Shown here one piece after another: positions 1 to 9,500 of a stretch of 64,000 bases of DNA. The stretch comes from an uncultured Collinsella sp. (GTDB taxonomy: Bacteria; Actinomycetota; Coriobacteriia; Coriobacteriales; Coriobacteriaceae): positions 1 through 64,000 of the forward strand of contig CAADVS010000086.1 of the NCBI GenBank assembly GCA_900752545.1, written 5' to 3'. The notes under the pieces were generated by a model. That model saw nothing but the letters and a program-made list of their open reading frames with translations. It ran no database searches and was not told where the DNA came from. Position numbers and translations under genes: made by a program. Every line of letters begins with the position of its first letter. Position 1 is the stretch's first letter.

Positions 1-6
1 AAGGGG

Positions 7-47
7 TGGGGAAAGATGTTGAAAAATGGGGCGGTTCCCCATATTAT
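7..47 (+). promoter_or_regulatory. mraZ promoter with candidate MraZ boxes
   Basis: A near-consensus sigma-A promoter is visible: TTGAAA at 19-24, a 17-nt spacer, and TATTAT at 42-47. TGGGG occurs at 7-11 and 27-31, with a degenerate TGTTG at 17-21, giving a 10-bp period. MraZ is known to bind TGGGN repeats of this period upstream of its own gene, so autorepression of the dcw operon is likely. The boxes overlap the -35 element. Confidence 0.6.
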
Positions 48-115
48 TGATGACGTCGACAGGCGGGGGGGTTCCCCGCGTACGTGCCATCTGAGTAACC
101 GAGGGGAGGGCGCAC

Positions 116-550
116 ATGGGAATGACTGGTGCATACGAGCGCAATCTCGATGCAAAAGGTCGTCTGTCCCTGCCTGCACCCCTTCGCGAGGAGCTTGGAG
201 AGCACGTTCGCGTGTTCAAAGCCCTGGATGTCGATGCTCTGTACGTGTTCTCTGCCGAGGCCTTCGATAAGTGGGTCGAAGGACTCTTCGCGGGTCGTGA
301 GGGCCACGAGGGTTTTAACCCGCGTGACATTAATGACCAGAAGCTCATGAGGGCGATCAACAAGCGCACCACGTCGATGGACGTGGACAGCGCCGGTCGT
401 ATCGGTCTTTCCGAGTCTCTCCGCAAGCAGGCGAACCTCGACCGCGAGGTCACGGTTGTGGGCAACTACGACCACCTTGAGGTTTGGGATCGCGCCGCGG
501 CCGATGAGGACGATGACGATGAGGCCCTGCTGGACCTCTTCTTCTCGTAA
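116..550 (+). CDS. mraZ: Transcriptional regulator MraZ
   Basis: 144 aa, the usual family length. It has two AbrB-like half-domains with the paired signatures DAKGRLSLP near residue 13 and DSAGRIGLS near residue 86. MraZ is a ring-forming DNA-binding protein that represses the dcw operon it heads, and its position as first gene fits. The C-terminus is an acidic tail rich in Asp. The ATG follows GGGGAGGG with about 5 nt spacing, and rsmH begins 20 bp downstream, so the two are probably co-transcribed. Confidence 0.95.
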   Translation: MGMTGAYERNLDAKGRLSLPAPLREELGEHVRVFKALDVDALYVFSAEAFDKWVEGLFAGREGHEGFNPRDINDQKLMRAINKRTTSMDVDSAGRIGLSESLRKQANLDREVTVVGNYDHLEVWDRAAADEDDDDEALLDLFFS

Positions 551-570
551 GGGCAAGGCACGGGTAACGG

Positions 571-1536
571 ATGGAGCGTGGGATCTTGACACAAGAATAT
601 CGGCATGAACCTGTCATGCTCGGCGAAGTGCTTGAGTCGCTGCGGCTAAAGAGCGGCTCCGTTGTCTGCGATTGCACCCTTGGCGGTGCCGGCCATTCGG
701 TAAAGATGGCCGCGCAGGTGGGGGAGACGGGCCTTTTGCTCGGCGTCGATCAGGACGACATGGCCCTCGAGGCCGCTGGCGCCCGTCTGGACCGCGAGGT
801 TCCCGGCGTTCCGCACCAGCTCCTGAAGGGCAACTTCGGCGACTTGGACGAGCTGCTTTGCTCGGCCGAGGTGCCCGGGGTCGATGGCTTCCTGTTCGAT
901 TTGGGCGTTTCGTCGCCGCAACTCGATATCCCTGGCAGGGGCTTTTCGTATAACGAGGACGCCCCATTGGACATGCGGATGGATCCGGGTAATAACACCT
1001 TAAACGCAGCTGAGGTCATCAACACCTATAACGAACACGACCTCGCCCGGATTCTACGCGTCTACGGCGAAGAGAAGTTCGCCTCGCAGATCGCGCGCGA
1101 GATCGTGCGCCGCCGCGAGCAAGAACCGATCGAAACCACCGGCCAATTTGTCGAGATCATCAAGGCGGGTATCCCGGCTGCCGCTCGTCGGCATGGGGGA
1201 CACCCGGCCAAGAAAAGTTTCCAGGCCATTCGCATCGAGGTCAATCACGAGCTCGATGTGCTCGAACGAGGGCTTGATGCCGCCACCAGGTGGCTCAACC
1301 CGGGCGGACGTATCTGCGTCATCTCGTATCACTCGCTCGAAGACCGTATCGTAAAGAACCACTTTAAGGAGATGAGCCAGGGGTGCACGTGTCCGCCGGA
1401 GATTCCGGTGTGCGTGTGCGGCAACGTGCCGATACTCAAGGTCATCACCCGCAAACCCTTGGTTGCCCAGCCTGATGAGGTTGAGCGCAACCCTCGGGCG
1501 AGATCAGCCAAAATCCGCGTGGCGCAGCGTCTGTAG
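571..1536 (+). CDS. rsmH: 16S rRNA (cytosine1402-N4)-methyltransferase RsmH
   Basis: 321 aa, typical length. The N-terminal YRHEPVML segment and the SAM-binding motif CDCTLGGAGHS (residues 33-43) are clear, followed by FDLGVSSPQLD near 108 and the C-terminal YHSLEDRIVK motif. The enzyme N4-methylates C1402 of 16S rRNA in the P site and is normally the second gene of dcw clusters. The ATG at 571 has a weak SD; a TTG at 586 preceded by GGAG is a possible alternative start that would remove five residues. Confidence 0.95.
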   Translation: MERGILTQEYRHEPVMLGEVLESLRLKSGSVVCDCTLGGAGHSVKMAAQVGETGLLLGVDQDDMALEAAGARLDREVPGVPHQLLKGNFGDLDELLCSAEVPGVDGFLFDLGVSSPQLDIPGRGFSYNEDAPLDMRMDPGNNTLNAAEVINTYNEHDLARILRVYGEEKFASQIAREIVRRREQEPIETTGQFVEIIKAGIPAAARRHGGHPAKKSFQAIRIEVNHELDVLERGLDAATRWLNPGGRICVISYHSLEDRIVKNHFKEMSQGCTCPPEIPVCVCGNVPILKVITRKPLVAQPDEVERNPRARSAKIRVAQRL

Positions 1537-1626
1537 GCGCGACCGCGCGATATTGGACCTCCCGCTCGCACCATAAACGAAGCTTAAACACACTACCAAC
1601 GTACTCGGGATGGGAGGCGGCATATC

Positions 1627-2097
1627 ATGGGCTACAACACTTCAAGCGCAGCACTCGCCTATGATATGAACGCCATGCCCGCCTATCGTGAGGCGCCGCA
1701 GGCCCCCGTTGCTCCCCGTGAGCAGCGCGCGCCGCGCTTTGATGTCTACACGGGCGCGGGCCGTCAGGCAAACCAGGCGGTAAGCCCGGTTTTCATGAGC
1801 GTTCTTAAAACGTTTTGCATCATTGCGGCTATCTTCATGACGATCGGCGTCGCCCGCGTGGCGCTCGCCGGCGTTACGGCCCAGGTGCTCAACAGCAACG
1901 CCGAGCTTACCAGCACGCTCGAAAAGGCGACCGATGAGAGCTCCGACCTGGAGGTCATGTATTCGGTCTATGGCGCCGACACGCGCATTCGCGACCTTGC
2001 GGGCGCTTATGGCATGGTAGAGCCCAGCGAGAGCGTTACACTTGACTTTTCGCAGGATGCAGCCGCGGGCGCCAACGCGACCGCGACCGCTCAGTAG
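1627..2097 (+). CDS. ftsL: FtsL-like septum protein
   Basis: 156 aa. A cytosolic N-terminus of about 55 residues is followed by one hydrophobic segment (about 57-81) and an extracytoplasmic region of about 75 residues. This is the size and topology of FtsL, and the location between rsmH and ftsI is the standard FtsL slot. FtsL sequences are poorly conserved, so the call rests on topology and context. FtsL pairs with FtsQ and FtsB/DivIC to activate FtsWI at the septum. GGGAGG lies 9 nt before the ATG. Confidence 0.75.
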   Translation: MGYNTSSAALAYDMNAMPAYREAPQAPVAPREQRAPRFDVYTGAGRQANQAVSPVFMSVLKTFCIIAAIFMTIGVARVALAGVTAQVLNSNAELTSTLEKATDESSDLEVMYSVYGADTRIRDLAGAYGMVEPSESVTLDFSQDAAAGANATATAQ

Positions 2098-2114
2098 CAA
2101 GACGGTAGCTGAGT

Positions 2115-3980
2115 ATGACAAATGACTATCACCGCGGTTCCGATGGGGGCCGCGGTTCTGGACGTCCCTCGTCGCGGGGACGTTCTGGTTATCAAGGAAC
2201 GGGTCGGCAATCTTACAACGTCGGGCAGTCCCGTGGCAACGACCCGGCGTCGCGACTTCGCGGCTCGGGCGGCCCTCAAGTGCATAACACCAGGTCGCGC
2301 AAGAGTTCGTCGACCGAATGGCTCACAGGCGCACCTCTGCCTCGCCGCAAAGCCGTCATGGGCTTCATCGGGCTTGGCTTGGGCTTGGGCGTCTTTCGCC
2401 TTGCCGACTATCAAATTGTCGAAGCCGATAAACTGCGCGAGCGTGCCGATGCGCGCCGCCTGCTTGCGCAGACCCTCTATGCCAAACGCGGCACCATCTA
2501 CGACCGCAACGGCAACGTGTTGGCGTCGTCGGTCGAATGTCGCAACATCGCCGTGAACCCGCAGCTTGTCGAGGATGTTGACAAGACGGTGTCGGCGCTG
2601 GTCAAGGCAACTGGAATCGATAAAAAGACCTGCCGCAAGCTCGTTGAGTCCGATGGAACCTGGGTGTATATCAAGCGCCAGGTGGACGAAGACGATGTTG
2701 CGGCGCTGGAGAAGAAGAACCTGCCCGGCGTGCTTTTTGAGCAGGCCATGAAGCGCGTATATCCATACGGCAATCTGGCATCGCAGGTGCTGGGTGTAGT
2801 GAATGTAGACAACGACGGCTTGACGGGTCTCGAAAAGCAATACAACAAGCTTCTGACCGGCACGAACGGTTCTCTCGTACGCGAGCGCGCGAGGGACGGC
2901 AGCTATATCGCGGGCGGTGCCTATAAAAAGGTGGCTGCGGTCGACGGCGTTGATATCGTGACGACGCTCGACGTCAATATCCAGCGTGCGGCCGAGGATG
3001 CCCTGGCAGAGGCAGTTGAGAAGACTAAGGCCAAGAACGGCTCGGCGCTGGTCACCGATCCTACGACAGGCGAGATTTTGGCAGCCTGCTCGTATCCGAC
3101 CTACGACCAGACCGATCTGGAGAATGCCAAGACCGAGGATATGAATCTGCGCCTGGTCACCGACGCCTACGAGCCCGGCTCGGTCTTTAAGACGCTCGTG
3201 GCGGGCGCCGGCTTCGACTTGGGCGTCGTGCGATCGAGTACGTCGTTTGAGGTGCCGGCGAGCATCAAGGTGGGCGACGATACCGTCACCGATGCCGACA
3301 AGCGCGACTATGCCATGACCATGGATGTGCGCGAGATGATGCGCCGTTCGTCCAACGTGGGCTTTGTCCTGGTGGGGCGCAAGATCGGTGCCGACGACTT
3401 TGCCGCCTATGTGGACAAGTGGGGCATCGGTCACAGCTCGGGTGTCGATTTTCCGGGAGAGAGCCTGGGTATCGTCAAGGAGCGTGACCAGTATGACGGC
3501 GCCACGCTGGGCTCGATGAGCTTTGGACAGGCACTGTCCGTCTCGCCGATTGAGATCGCACGTGCCGTGGGCGGCATCGCCAACGGCGGCGTGATGATGA
3601 CACCGCACTTCTATAAGTCCAGCAAAGGCGACGAGAAGGACTGGGGTGAAGGCGAGCGCGCGATTTCGGAGGACGCCGCATCCCAGGTGACATCGTGCAT
3701 GCAGACGGTCGTGTCCGAGGGAACGGGCGTTGGCGGCGCGGTTGACGGCTATGACGTGGCGGGTAAGACCGGTACGGCCGAACGTGCCGACGAGAACGGC
3801 GGCTACCTCAAGGAGAACTACATGTCGTCCTTTATGGGCTTTGCACCGGCACAATCGCCCAAGGTGCTGTGCTATATCACGCTCGACGGAACGCCGAGCG
3901 GCTCAGATGCCGCTGCGGTGCCGTTCCAGTCCATTATGGCCAACGCGCTCGACGTGCTGGGTATCCCGCACACGAAGTAG
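2115..3980 (+). CDS. ftsI: Septal class B penicillin-binding protein (FtsI/PBP3 type)
   Basis: 621 aa. The N-terminus (about 75 residues) is rich in Arg, Gly and Ser and probably disordered in the cytosol. One membrane segment follows (about 78-97), then a PBP dimerisation domain and a transpeptidase domain. The three catalytic motifs are present: S356-x-x-K359 (SVFK), S412-S413-N414 and K551-T552-G553. It cross-links septal peptidoglycan with FtsW. It sits 17 bp after ftsL. No PASTA domain is visible at the C-terminus. murE, which often follows, is missing: the next gene after a 126-bp gap is murF. Confidence 0.93.
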   Translation: MTNDYHRGSDGGRGSGRPSSRGRSGYQGTGRQSYNVGQSRGNDPASRLRGSGGPQVHNTRSRKSSSTEWLTGAPLPRRKAVMGFIGLGLGLGVFRLADYQIVEADKLRERADARRLLAQTLYAKRGTIYDRNGNVLASSVECRNIAVNPQLVEDVDKTVSALVKATGIDKKTCRKLVESDGTWVYIKRQVDEDDVAALEKKNLPGVLFEQAMKRVYPYGNLASQVLGVVNVDNDGLTGLEKQYNKLLTGTNGSLVRERARDGSYIAGGAYKKVAAVDGVDIVTTLDVNIQRAAEDALAEAVEKTKAKNGSALVTDPTTGEILAACSYPTYDQTDLENAKTEDMNLRLVTDAYEPGSVFKTLVAGAGFDLGVVRSSTSFEVPASIKVGDDTVTDADKRDYAMTMDVREMMRRSSNVGFVLVGRKIGADDFAAYVDKWGIGHSSGVDFPGESLGIVKERDQYDGATLGSMSFGQALSVSPIEIARAVGGIANGGVMMTPHFYKSSKGDEKDWGEGERAISEDAASQVTSCMQTVVSEGTGVGGAVDGYDVAGKTGTAERADENGGYLKENYMSSFMGFAPAQSPKVLCYITLDGTPSGSDAAAVPFQSIMANALDVLGIPHTK

Positions 3981-4106
3981 GGGGTTACAATCTTTGGGGC
4001 GTTGTTTGTTGTCCCATATGAGGGTGTTCACATGCCCTGCACCACGCATGTGCGGCGCTGGGATACAATACGCCGATAGCATTATTAGGTTTACAGGGGA
4101 GCTGCA

Positions 4107-5531
4107 ATGATAGAGATCGCCGTCAACAACCTCGCGGCCGCAACAGGGGCCCGAACCGTGACGGGAGAAGCCGATCGGGTATGCCGCGGGTGCGTTATCG
4201 ACTCGCGCCAGGTCGAGGAAGGGACGATTTTCGTCGCCTTTCCCGGTGAAAACGTCGACGGCAATGATTTTGCTTCCCGTGCCGTTCAGTCGGGTGCCGG
4301 CGCCGTCGTGATGACGCGTGAGCCCGAGGCTGAGCTGGTCTCGCTGGCGCAGGACAAGGGGTGCGCCATCCTGCTGACCGATGATCCCGAGGAGTTTCTG
4401 CTGCGTTTGGCGCACACGTATCGCCTGGAGCTTGGCTGCCTGGTCGTTGGCATTACCGGTTCCATCGGCAAGACGACGACCAAGGACGTGCTCGCCGCCG
4501 TGCTCGCCAAGCGCTATCGTGTCTGGGCCACCAAGGGCAATTTCAATAACCTGATCGGCATGCCGCTCACGGTGCTTTCCGCTCCGGCCGATACCGAGGT
4601 CCTGGTGCTCGAGATGGGCATGAACCATTTCCACGAGATTGAGCGCCTGTCCCAGTCCGCCAATCCCAACCTTGCCATCGTGAGCAAGATTGGTACCTCT
4701 CACATCGGCATTTTGGGCAGCCGCGAGAACATCGCCCGCGCTAAGGCCGAGATTGTCCAGGGTATGTGCGCCGCCGGCGACTTCTTGCCGCTGCTGGTTT
4801 TGGGCGGTGAGGACGACTTTACGCCGTTCATTCGCGATACGTTCGCCCAGCCTGCTGGTATCGATGTGATGCTGGCCGGCGTCTCGGACGATGATGAGGT
4901 CCGTGCCCGCGACATTCGTGTTGATGACGAGGGACGTCCGGTCTTTACGCTCGATTTTGGCCAGGGTGAGACGATCGATACCATGCTTGCCATCCCCGGC
5001 GTGCAGTCCGTTCCTAATGCCGTTAAGGCCGCCGCGGTTGCCTATCGCTTGGGCGTGACGCCCGAGCAGATCGATGCTGCCTTTAGGGGCCTCACGATCA
5101 CCGGTCGCCGCCAGGAGATCAAGCGCGCCAAGAGCGGTGCCCGCGTCATCGACGATTCCTATAACGCCAGTGCCGAATCCATGGCTGCTGGCCTCGATCT
5201 ACTGTGCTCGCTTTCGTGCACGGGGTCTCGCATGGCGATCCTGGGCGAGATGGGCGAGATGGGCGATGAGGCTCCTCGCATGCATGAGCTCGTGGGCGCC
5301 TATGCGGCCGCCAAGAAGCTCGACATGCTGGCGTGCGTGGGTGGTGAGCTGGCCCAGCTTATGGCCGATGCCGCGCGCATGATGGGCATGGACGAGGACC
5401 GCATCCAGGTGTTCTCCGATTATCAGCAGGTGCTCGACCGCATGGGCGGCGCGCTTGAAAAACATGATGTTGTACTGGTCAAGGGTTCCCGCTTTGTTGA
5501 GCTCGACCGCTTTGTGGAAGGTGTGTGCTAG
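4107..5531 (+). CDS. murF: UDP-MurNAc-tripeptide--D-Ala-D-Ala ligase MurF
   Basis: 474 aa. The ATP loop GSIGKTTTKD lies near residues 117-126, followed by the MurF-specific KGNFNNLIGMPLT segment and a Mur ligase C-terminal domain. It adds D-Ala-D-Ala to the UDP-MurNAc tripeptide in the cytoplasm. The ATG follows AGGGGAGCTGCA. A TACAAT hexamer at 4064-4069 in the gap could be a -10 element, but I find no good -35. The stop is 3 nt from mraY, so the two are almost certainly translationally coupled. Confidence 0.95.
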   Translation: MIEIAVNNLAAATGARTVTGEADRVCRGCVIDSRQVEEGTIFVAFPGENVDGNDFASRAVQSGAGAVVMTREPEAELVSLAQDKGCAILLTDDPEEFLLRLAHTYRLELGCLVVGITGSIGKTTTKDVLAAVLAKRYRVWATKGNFNNLIGMPLTVLSAPADTEVLVLEMGMNHFHEIERLSQSANPNLAIVSKIGTSHIGILGSRENIARAKAEIVQGMCAAGDFLPLLVLGGEDDFTPFIRDTFAQPAGIDVMLAGVSDDDEVRARDIRVDDEGRPVFTLDFGQGETIDTMLAIPGVQSVPNAVKAAAVAYRLGVTPEQIDAAFRGLTITGRRQEIKRAKSGARVIDDSYNASAESMAAGLDLLCSLSCTGSRMAILGEMGEMGDEAPRMHELVGAYAAAKKLDMLACVGGELAQLMADAARMMGMDEDRIQVFSDYQQVLDRMGGALEKHDVVLVKGSRFVELDRFVEGVC

Positions 5532-5534
5532 CCC

Positions 5535-6554
5535 ATGTTCGGCAATCCCTCGTATCCAACGTATCAGGCTTTTTTGGGGCTTGGCATCGCCGCTGCCATT
5601 GCGCTGCTGCTCATGCCGTGGTGGATCAAGCTGCTGAAGGTCGAGGGTATCGGCCAACAGGTCCGAGCCGACGGCCCCAAGCGTCATTTGATTAAACAGG
5701 GTACGCCGACCATGGGCGGCGTCATCATCCTTGTTGCGATTTCGCTGACCTGCCTGCTGATGGGCAAGCTCACCACCGAGCTCGTGCTCGTGCTGCTCGC
5801 CACGCTGGCGACCGGCGTGCTGGGCCTGATCGACGACCTGACCTCCGTTACGCATGGGCGCTCGCTCGGTCTGACGCCTCATGCCAAGATGATCGGCCTA
5901 ACCATTATCTGTGTCACCTTTACGGTACTTGCCGTTAACTGGTGCGGCGTCGCCCCCGAGATTCGTTTTCCCGGCGGCCTGACGATTGACCTTGGCGTGC
6001 TTTCGACCACCATCTGCGGCCTTTCGTTCCCGTGGCTCTACATTGTCTTTTGCTGGCTGATGATCGCCGGTCTTTCTAATGCCGTGAACCTGACCGATGG
6101 CCTTGACGGTCTTGCTGGCGGCACCTCCATGATTGCCATGCTCGCCATGGCTGCCATGGCGTTTTTGCACGGAGACGTGAACCTGTCCATCTTCTGCACC
6201 GCGTGTGCCGGTGCCTGCTTGGGCTTTCTGTGGTTCAACTGCTATCCGGCGAGCATCTTTATGGGCGATACCGGCTCGCTTGCCCTGGGCGCCGCGTTTG
6301 CCTGCACGTCCATCATGACCAACACCGAGGTCGTCTCCCTTATCATCGGCGGCCTGTTTATCGTTGAGACCCTGTCGGTCATGATTCAGGTTGTCTACTT
6401 CCACTTTACGCACAAGCGCGTCTTCCTTATGGCGCCCATCCATCATCATTTCGAAAAGAAGGGCTGGGCCGAGACCAAGGTCGTCATCCGTTTTTGGATT
6501 ATCGCTGCTGCCTTTGGTGCCGTTGGCCTTGCTCTGTTCTTCCAGTTGGGATAG
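5535..6554 (+). CDS. mraY: Phospho-MurNAc-pentapeptide translocase MraY
   Basis: 339 aa, polytopic with about 10 membrane segments. Family motifs are present: GLIDDLTS near residue 98, NLTDGLDGLAGG, MGDTGSLALG and the terminal HHHFEKKGW. MraY transfers phospho-MurNAc-pentapeptide to undecaprenyl phosphate, making lipid I at the inner face of the membrane. It lies 3 nt after murF and 9 nt before murD, within one transcription unit. Confidence 0.97.
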   Translation: MFGNPSYPTYQAFLGLGIAAAIALLLMPWWIKLLKVEGIGQQVRADGPKRHLIKQGTPTMGGVIILVAISLTCLLMGKLTTELVLVLLATLATGVLGLIDDLTSVTHGRSLGLTPHAKMIGLTIICVTFTVLAVNWCGVAPEIRFPGGLTIDLGVLSTTICGLSFPWLYIVFCWLMIAGLSNAVNLTDGLDGLAGGTSMIAMLAMAAMAFLHGDVNLSIFCTACAGACLGFLWFNCYPASIFMGDTGSLALGAAFACTSIMTNTEVVSLIIGGLFIVETLSVMIQVVYFHFTHKRVFLMAPIHHHFEKKGWAETKVVIRFWIIAAAFGAVGLALFFQLG

Positions 6555-6563
6555 TGGTCTTTC

Positions 6564-7970
6564 ATGTCTCTTGCTGATGTCTTTAGCCTGCTCGTTTTGG
6601 GTCAGGGCAAATCCGGTCTCGATGTCGCCCGCTGGGCGCTGGCACATCCCGAGCACGTAAGTGCCGTTACCGTGTATGGCGGTGGCACCTCTGAGCCCAA
6701 TGACGCCACGCGTGCGCTCGAGGCTGCTGGTGCGTCGTTTGTCTATGGGACCGAACAGGTCGAGGGCGCCTATGACGTATGCGTGACGTGCCCGGGCATC
6801 TCGGAGTTCTCGGGCTTCTTTAAGGCTGGGCGCGAGCATGCCGCCCAGATTATGGGTGAGCCCGAGTTTGCCTATCGCCTGTCGCCCGATAACTGGATTG
6901 CCATCACGGGCACCAACGGCAAGACGACCACCACGTCGCTGACTGATTATCTGCTTAAGGCTGCCGGCGAGGCCAGCGTTGCTGTCGGCAACATCGGCGA
7001 GCCGCCGGTCAACGAGATTGACGGCCGAGCCCACAACGAGTGGTTTGTGGCTGAGCTCTCGAGCTATCAGATTGCTACGACAACCGAGCTCCACCCCCGC
7101 GTGGCGGTGCTGCTCAACATCACTCCCGACCACTTGGGCTGGCATAAGAGTCATAAGAACTATGCGCTTGCCAAGATCAAACTGTTTGACAATATGGTCG
7201 ATGACGATCTGGTGGTTGTCGACGTCGAAGACGCCGGCATTCACGAGTTCGATGAGTACATCTACACGCCGGGTCGTCGCATCTGCAAGGTTGCCTTTGA
7301 CGAGCCTGAGGGCGAGGATGCCGCCTTTGTGCGCGATGGCAAGATGATCGTGCGTCTGAAGGGTGTCGAGACCCCGCTCATCGCTACATCCGAGCTCAAG
7401 ATCTCGGGCCATCACAATGTTATCAATGCCCTGTGCGCTGCCACGGCTGCCTTGGCAGTCGGTGCCGATGTCGACGGTGTCTGCCGCGGTCTGGCCTCGT
7501 TCCAGCCGCTCGAGCACCGCGTGGAGCCGTGTGGCGAGATTGACGGCGTGCGCTACGTCAACGATTCCAAGGCGACTAACACCGATGCGGTCGAGAAGGC
7601 ACTGACGGCATTTCCCGATGACGACGTGATCTTGCTGCTCGGCGGCCACGATAAGGGTACGCCGCTTGCGGACTTTGCCCGCGTCGTTATGGACAACGTG
7701 CGCTCGGTCGTTTGCTTTGGCGATGCGCGCGAGCGCTTTACCGCCGCTATGGACGAGGCCGATGTCGATGGTGACGTGGATATCGCCCAGGCGGATGACC
7801 TGCGCGATGCCGTGGACGTCGCCCGTTCGCTGTCGAGCCGTGGCGACGTGATCTTACTTTCTCCTGCCTGCTCTTCGTTCGATGAGTTCTCGGGCTATGA
7901 GGAGCGCGGCCGCGTGTTTAAGGACTATGTGGCCCAGCTTGCCGCTGCGGCGAAATCGCAAATGGAATAG
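6564..7970 (+). CDS. murD: UDP-N-acetylmuramoylalanine--D-glutamate ligase MurD
   Basis: 468 aa. The P-loop GTNGKTTTTSL lies near residues 114-124, with NITPDHLGWH in the central domain and a C-terminal domain carrying NDSKATN. It ligates D-Glu to UDP-MurNAc-L-Ala. The SD before the ATG is weak (GGATAGTGG). The stop lies 3 nt from the ftsW start. Confidence 0.96.
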   Translation: MSLADVFSLLVLGQGKSGLDVARWALAHPEHVSAVTVYGGGTSEPNDATRALEAAGASFVYGTEQVEGAYDVCVTCPGISEFSGFFKAGREHAAQIMGEPEFAYRLSPDNWIAITGTNGKTTTTSLTDYLLKAAGEASVAVGNIGEPPVNEIDGRAHNEWFVAELSSYQIATTTELHPRVAVLLNITPDHLGWHKSHKNYALAKIKLFDNMVDDDLVVVDVEDAGIHEFDEYIYTPGRRICKVAFDEPEGEDAAFVRDGKMIVRLKGVETPLIATSELKISGHHNVINALCAATAALAVGADVDGVCRGLASFQPLEHRVEPCGEIDGVRYVNDSKATNTDAVEKALTAFPDDDVILLLGGHDKGTPLADFARVVMDNVRSVVCFGDARERFTAAMDEADVDGDVDIAQADDLRDAVDVARSLSSRGDVILLSPACSSFDEFSGYEERGRVFKDYVAQLAAAAKSQME

Positions 7971-7973
7971 GGG

Positions 7974-9500
7974 TTGCCGGTGAGAGAGGAGAGCCCCCGA
8001 CAAGGTATGAGGAGGCCCGACTCGGACCGTGCTTCCTCGCGGCGCAGCACACCGCGTTCCGGTCGCGGCGGGCAGACGTTTAGCGAACGCTATATTGCCG
8101 GCGTTCCCGCCCGTATCATGCGCCCCCGTTTGATATTCATGGCCTGCCTGTTTACATTGGTGTGCTTTGGCCTGCTGATGGTGTACTCGGCGTCTTCGGT
8201 CGAGGCGCTGCACGAGAATGGCTCGGCGACGTTTTTTCTGTTTCGACAAGCCGCGTTTGCCGGAGTTGGCGTGCTGGCTATGGTTGCCATCGTGCGCATC
8301 TTGCCGGACAGTTGGTTTGGGGAAGACGTGCTCAGGATCTTCCTCATAGGCATGATAGGGCTACTGTTTCTGGTGTTCTTGGTGGGCAGCGGCAGCCGTG
8401 GCGCCACGCGCTGGCTCAACATTGCCGGCATTCAGTTCCAGCCTTCCGAGTTTTTAAAGCCATTTGCCATTGCGTATTCGGCCATCATGCTTGATCGTTT
8501 CTTTTCGCCCGGTGGCAACATCAACGAATTCCTTCGCAAGATGGGCATCTACTTGGGCATTTCGCTCTTTCTGATCTTTATCCAGCCCGATTTCGGTACT
8601 GTCCTGATCATCCTGTTGACCCTCATGTGCATGGCGTTGTTTGCGGGTCTCGACCCCAGATTTATCATCGGCGTGCTAATCTTCGGCATTCTCGTGATTG
8701 TGATTGCGCTTGTTGCAGAGCCGTACCGTATGGTGCGTATTCAGGTTGCCTTGAACCCTTGGGCCGACGAGTATGGTGACGGCTATCAGGCTACGCTTGC
8801 CATCATGGCCTTTGCCTCGGGCGGTCTGTTCGGCCGTGGCATCGGCAACTCAACCATGAAGTACTCGTATCTGCCCGAGGCGCACAATGACTACATCCTG
8901 GCCATCATTGGCGAGGAAGTCGGTTTTGTCGGAACCGTGCTGTTCTTCTTGGTGTTTGCGATGCTGATCTATTCGGCGTTTCGCATTGCCGAGCAGGCGA
9001 CCGATCGTCGGGGCGCGCTTATGGCGTCTGGCTCCGCGGTCATTCTCGCGGTGCAGTTTTTGATTAACGCGTTGGGCATCCTCAACGTGTTTCCCATGAC
9101 GGGCAAACCGTTGCCGTTTATTAGCTACGGCGGTTCGTCGATTATTGTGTCGCTTATGCTTGCCGGATTGATCCTGCGCGTTTCGTACGAGAGCGCCCGT
9201 CGCGATGAGTACGACCGTCGCCGCGAGAGCTTTGCCGTTATGGATGAGAGTACCGCTGGCGTGCCCCACGTGCGCGGCGAGCGATCTTCGCGTAACGGTT
9301 TTACCGTCCTGGATGGCTCTGCGACCGAGCCGGCAGTCCGCCCGCGTCAGCGAACGGCGCCGCAAGGTCGTCCTCAGCGCCCCAGCCCTCGCAACGCGGG
9401 CGGCGGATATAATCGAATCGATTTGAACTCGGACCCGTCGGCGCGTCTGCGCACCGACGACCAGGGACCGCGTGTACGAAGGGACTACCATGACCGATAA
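7974..9500 (+). CDS. ftsW: Septal peptidoglycan polymerase FtsW (SEDS family)
   Basis: 508 aa. An Arg-rich cytosolic head of about 50 residues is followed by roughly ten membrane segments. SEDS signatures include NPWADEYGDGYQ, KYSYLPEAHNDYILAIIGEE and FISYGGSS. The C-terminal tail of about 110 residues is long, Arg-rich and probably disordered. FtsW polymerises glycan strands from lipid II together with FtsI. The first codon is TTG at 7974, with a GTG at 7980 as alternative; both lie within a few nt of the murD stop, so reinitiation is likely. Confidence 0.95.
   Translation: MPVREESPRQGMRRPDSDRASSRRSTPRSGRGGQTFSERYIAGVPARIMRPRLIFMACLFTLVCFGLLMVYSASSVEALHENGSATFFLFRQAAFAGVGVLAMVAIVRILPDSWFGEDVLRIFLIGMIGLLFLVFLVGSGSRGATRWLNIAGIQFQPSEFLKPFAIAYSAIMLDRFFSPGGNINEFLRKMGIYLGISLFLIFIQPDFGTVLIILLTLMCMALFAGLDPRFIIGVLIFGILVIVIALVAEPYRMVRIQVALNPWADEYGDGYQATLAIMAFASGGLFGRGIGNSTMKYSYLPEAHNDYILAIIGEEVGFVGTVLFFLVFAMLIYSAFRIAEQATDRRGALMASGSAVILAVQFLINALGILNVFPMTGKPLPFISYGGSSIIVSLMLAGLILRVSYESARRDEYDRRRESFAVMDESTAGVPHVRGERSSRNGFTVLDGSATEPAVRPRQRTAPQGRPQRPSPRNAGGGYNRIDLNSDPSARLRTDDQGPRVRRDYHDR

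Noticed and set aside
2091..3854. Long open frame on the minus strand opposite ftsI
   Set aside because: It mirrors the GC-biased codons of ftsI. No SD or known motif. The same applies to 5898-7649, 35328-37268 and 51624-53384 on the minus strand.
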